Notes under the pieces: model-generated
Databases searched by the model: none
Seen by the model: the letters and a program-made list of their open reading frames with translations, nothing else
Told to the model about the DNA's origin: nothing
Program-made: the position numbers and the translations under genes
In this document: in pieces, positions 6,762 to 6,788 of the stretch
Numbering within the stretch: position 1 is the stretch's first letter
How the letters are laid out: every line of letters starts with the position of its first letter
From: an uncultured Erysipelotrichaceae bacterium
GTDB lineage: Bacteria; Bacillota_I; Bacilli_A; Erysipelotrichales; Erysipelotrichaceae
Assembly (NCBI GenBank): GCA_937893225.1
Contig: CALBJM010000332.1
Span: forward strand, 1-6,788
Length of the DNA: 6,788 nucleotides
Direction of reading: 5' to 3'

Positions 6762-6788
6762 ACAATAAACTATTAAGTGAATCCGTTT

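Noticed and set aside
6726..6788. Open minus-strand frames entering from the right edge, which could be the tail of an upstream gene.
   Set aside because: All three frames close within about 20 codons and none is recognisable, so no gene end can be supported.

Overview
The window is AT-rich by eye. Every convincing gene lies on the minus strand, so the window reads right to left. Strong AGGAGG-type ribosome binding sites, short intergenic gaps and the protein styles point to a low-GC Firmicute. A gut member of the Erysipelotrichaceae or a relative would fit, but that placement is only an impression.

Layout in the direction of transcription. (1) 6788-6607 is a non-coding leader with several minus-strand promoter candidates, the best being an extended -10 (TGCTATAAT) just upstream of the first gene. 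(2) 6606-3697 encodes a 969-residue protein: an N-terminal phospholipase D (PLD) type nuclease, an SF2 helicase-like ATPase and a C-terminal DUF3427 region. This is the architecture of SauUSI-like type IV restriction enzymes, which cut DNA carrying modified cytosine. (3) 3681-3280, starting 15 bases later, encodes a 133-residue Nudix pyrophosphohydrolase resembling MutT/NudG. (4) A perfect 13-bp inverted repeat at 3266-3293 forms a terminator that overlaps the end of the Nudix gene. (5) 3179-1005 and 1008 to the left edge encode the two halves of a heterodimeric ABC exporter, joined by a 4-base ATGA overlap. The second half is cut by the window edge before its ATP-binding domain.

The window therefore holds two operons. 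The restriction-enzyme/Nudix operon is the more interesting. One gene probably attacks DNA with modified cytosines. The other belongs to a family in which at least one member, E. coli NudG, is reported to hydrolyse dCTP and 5-methyl-dCTP. A link between policing modified DNA and policing modified nucleotides is a hypothesis, not something the sequence proves. The exporter pair is a fairly standard multidrug-type transporter, apart from a large extracellular insertion in its first subunit. That subunit also carries the degenerate ATP site (Asp for catalytic Glu, Gln for switch His).
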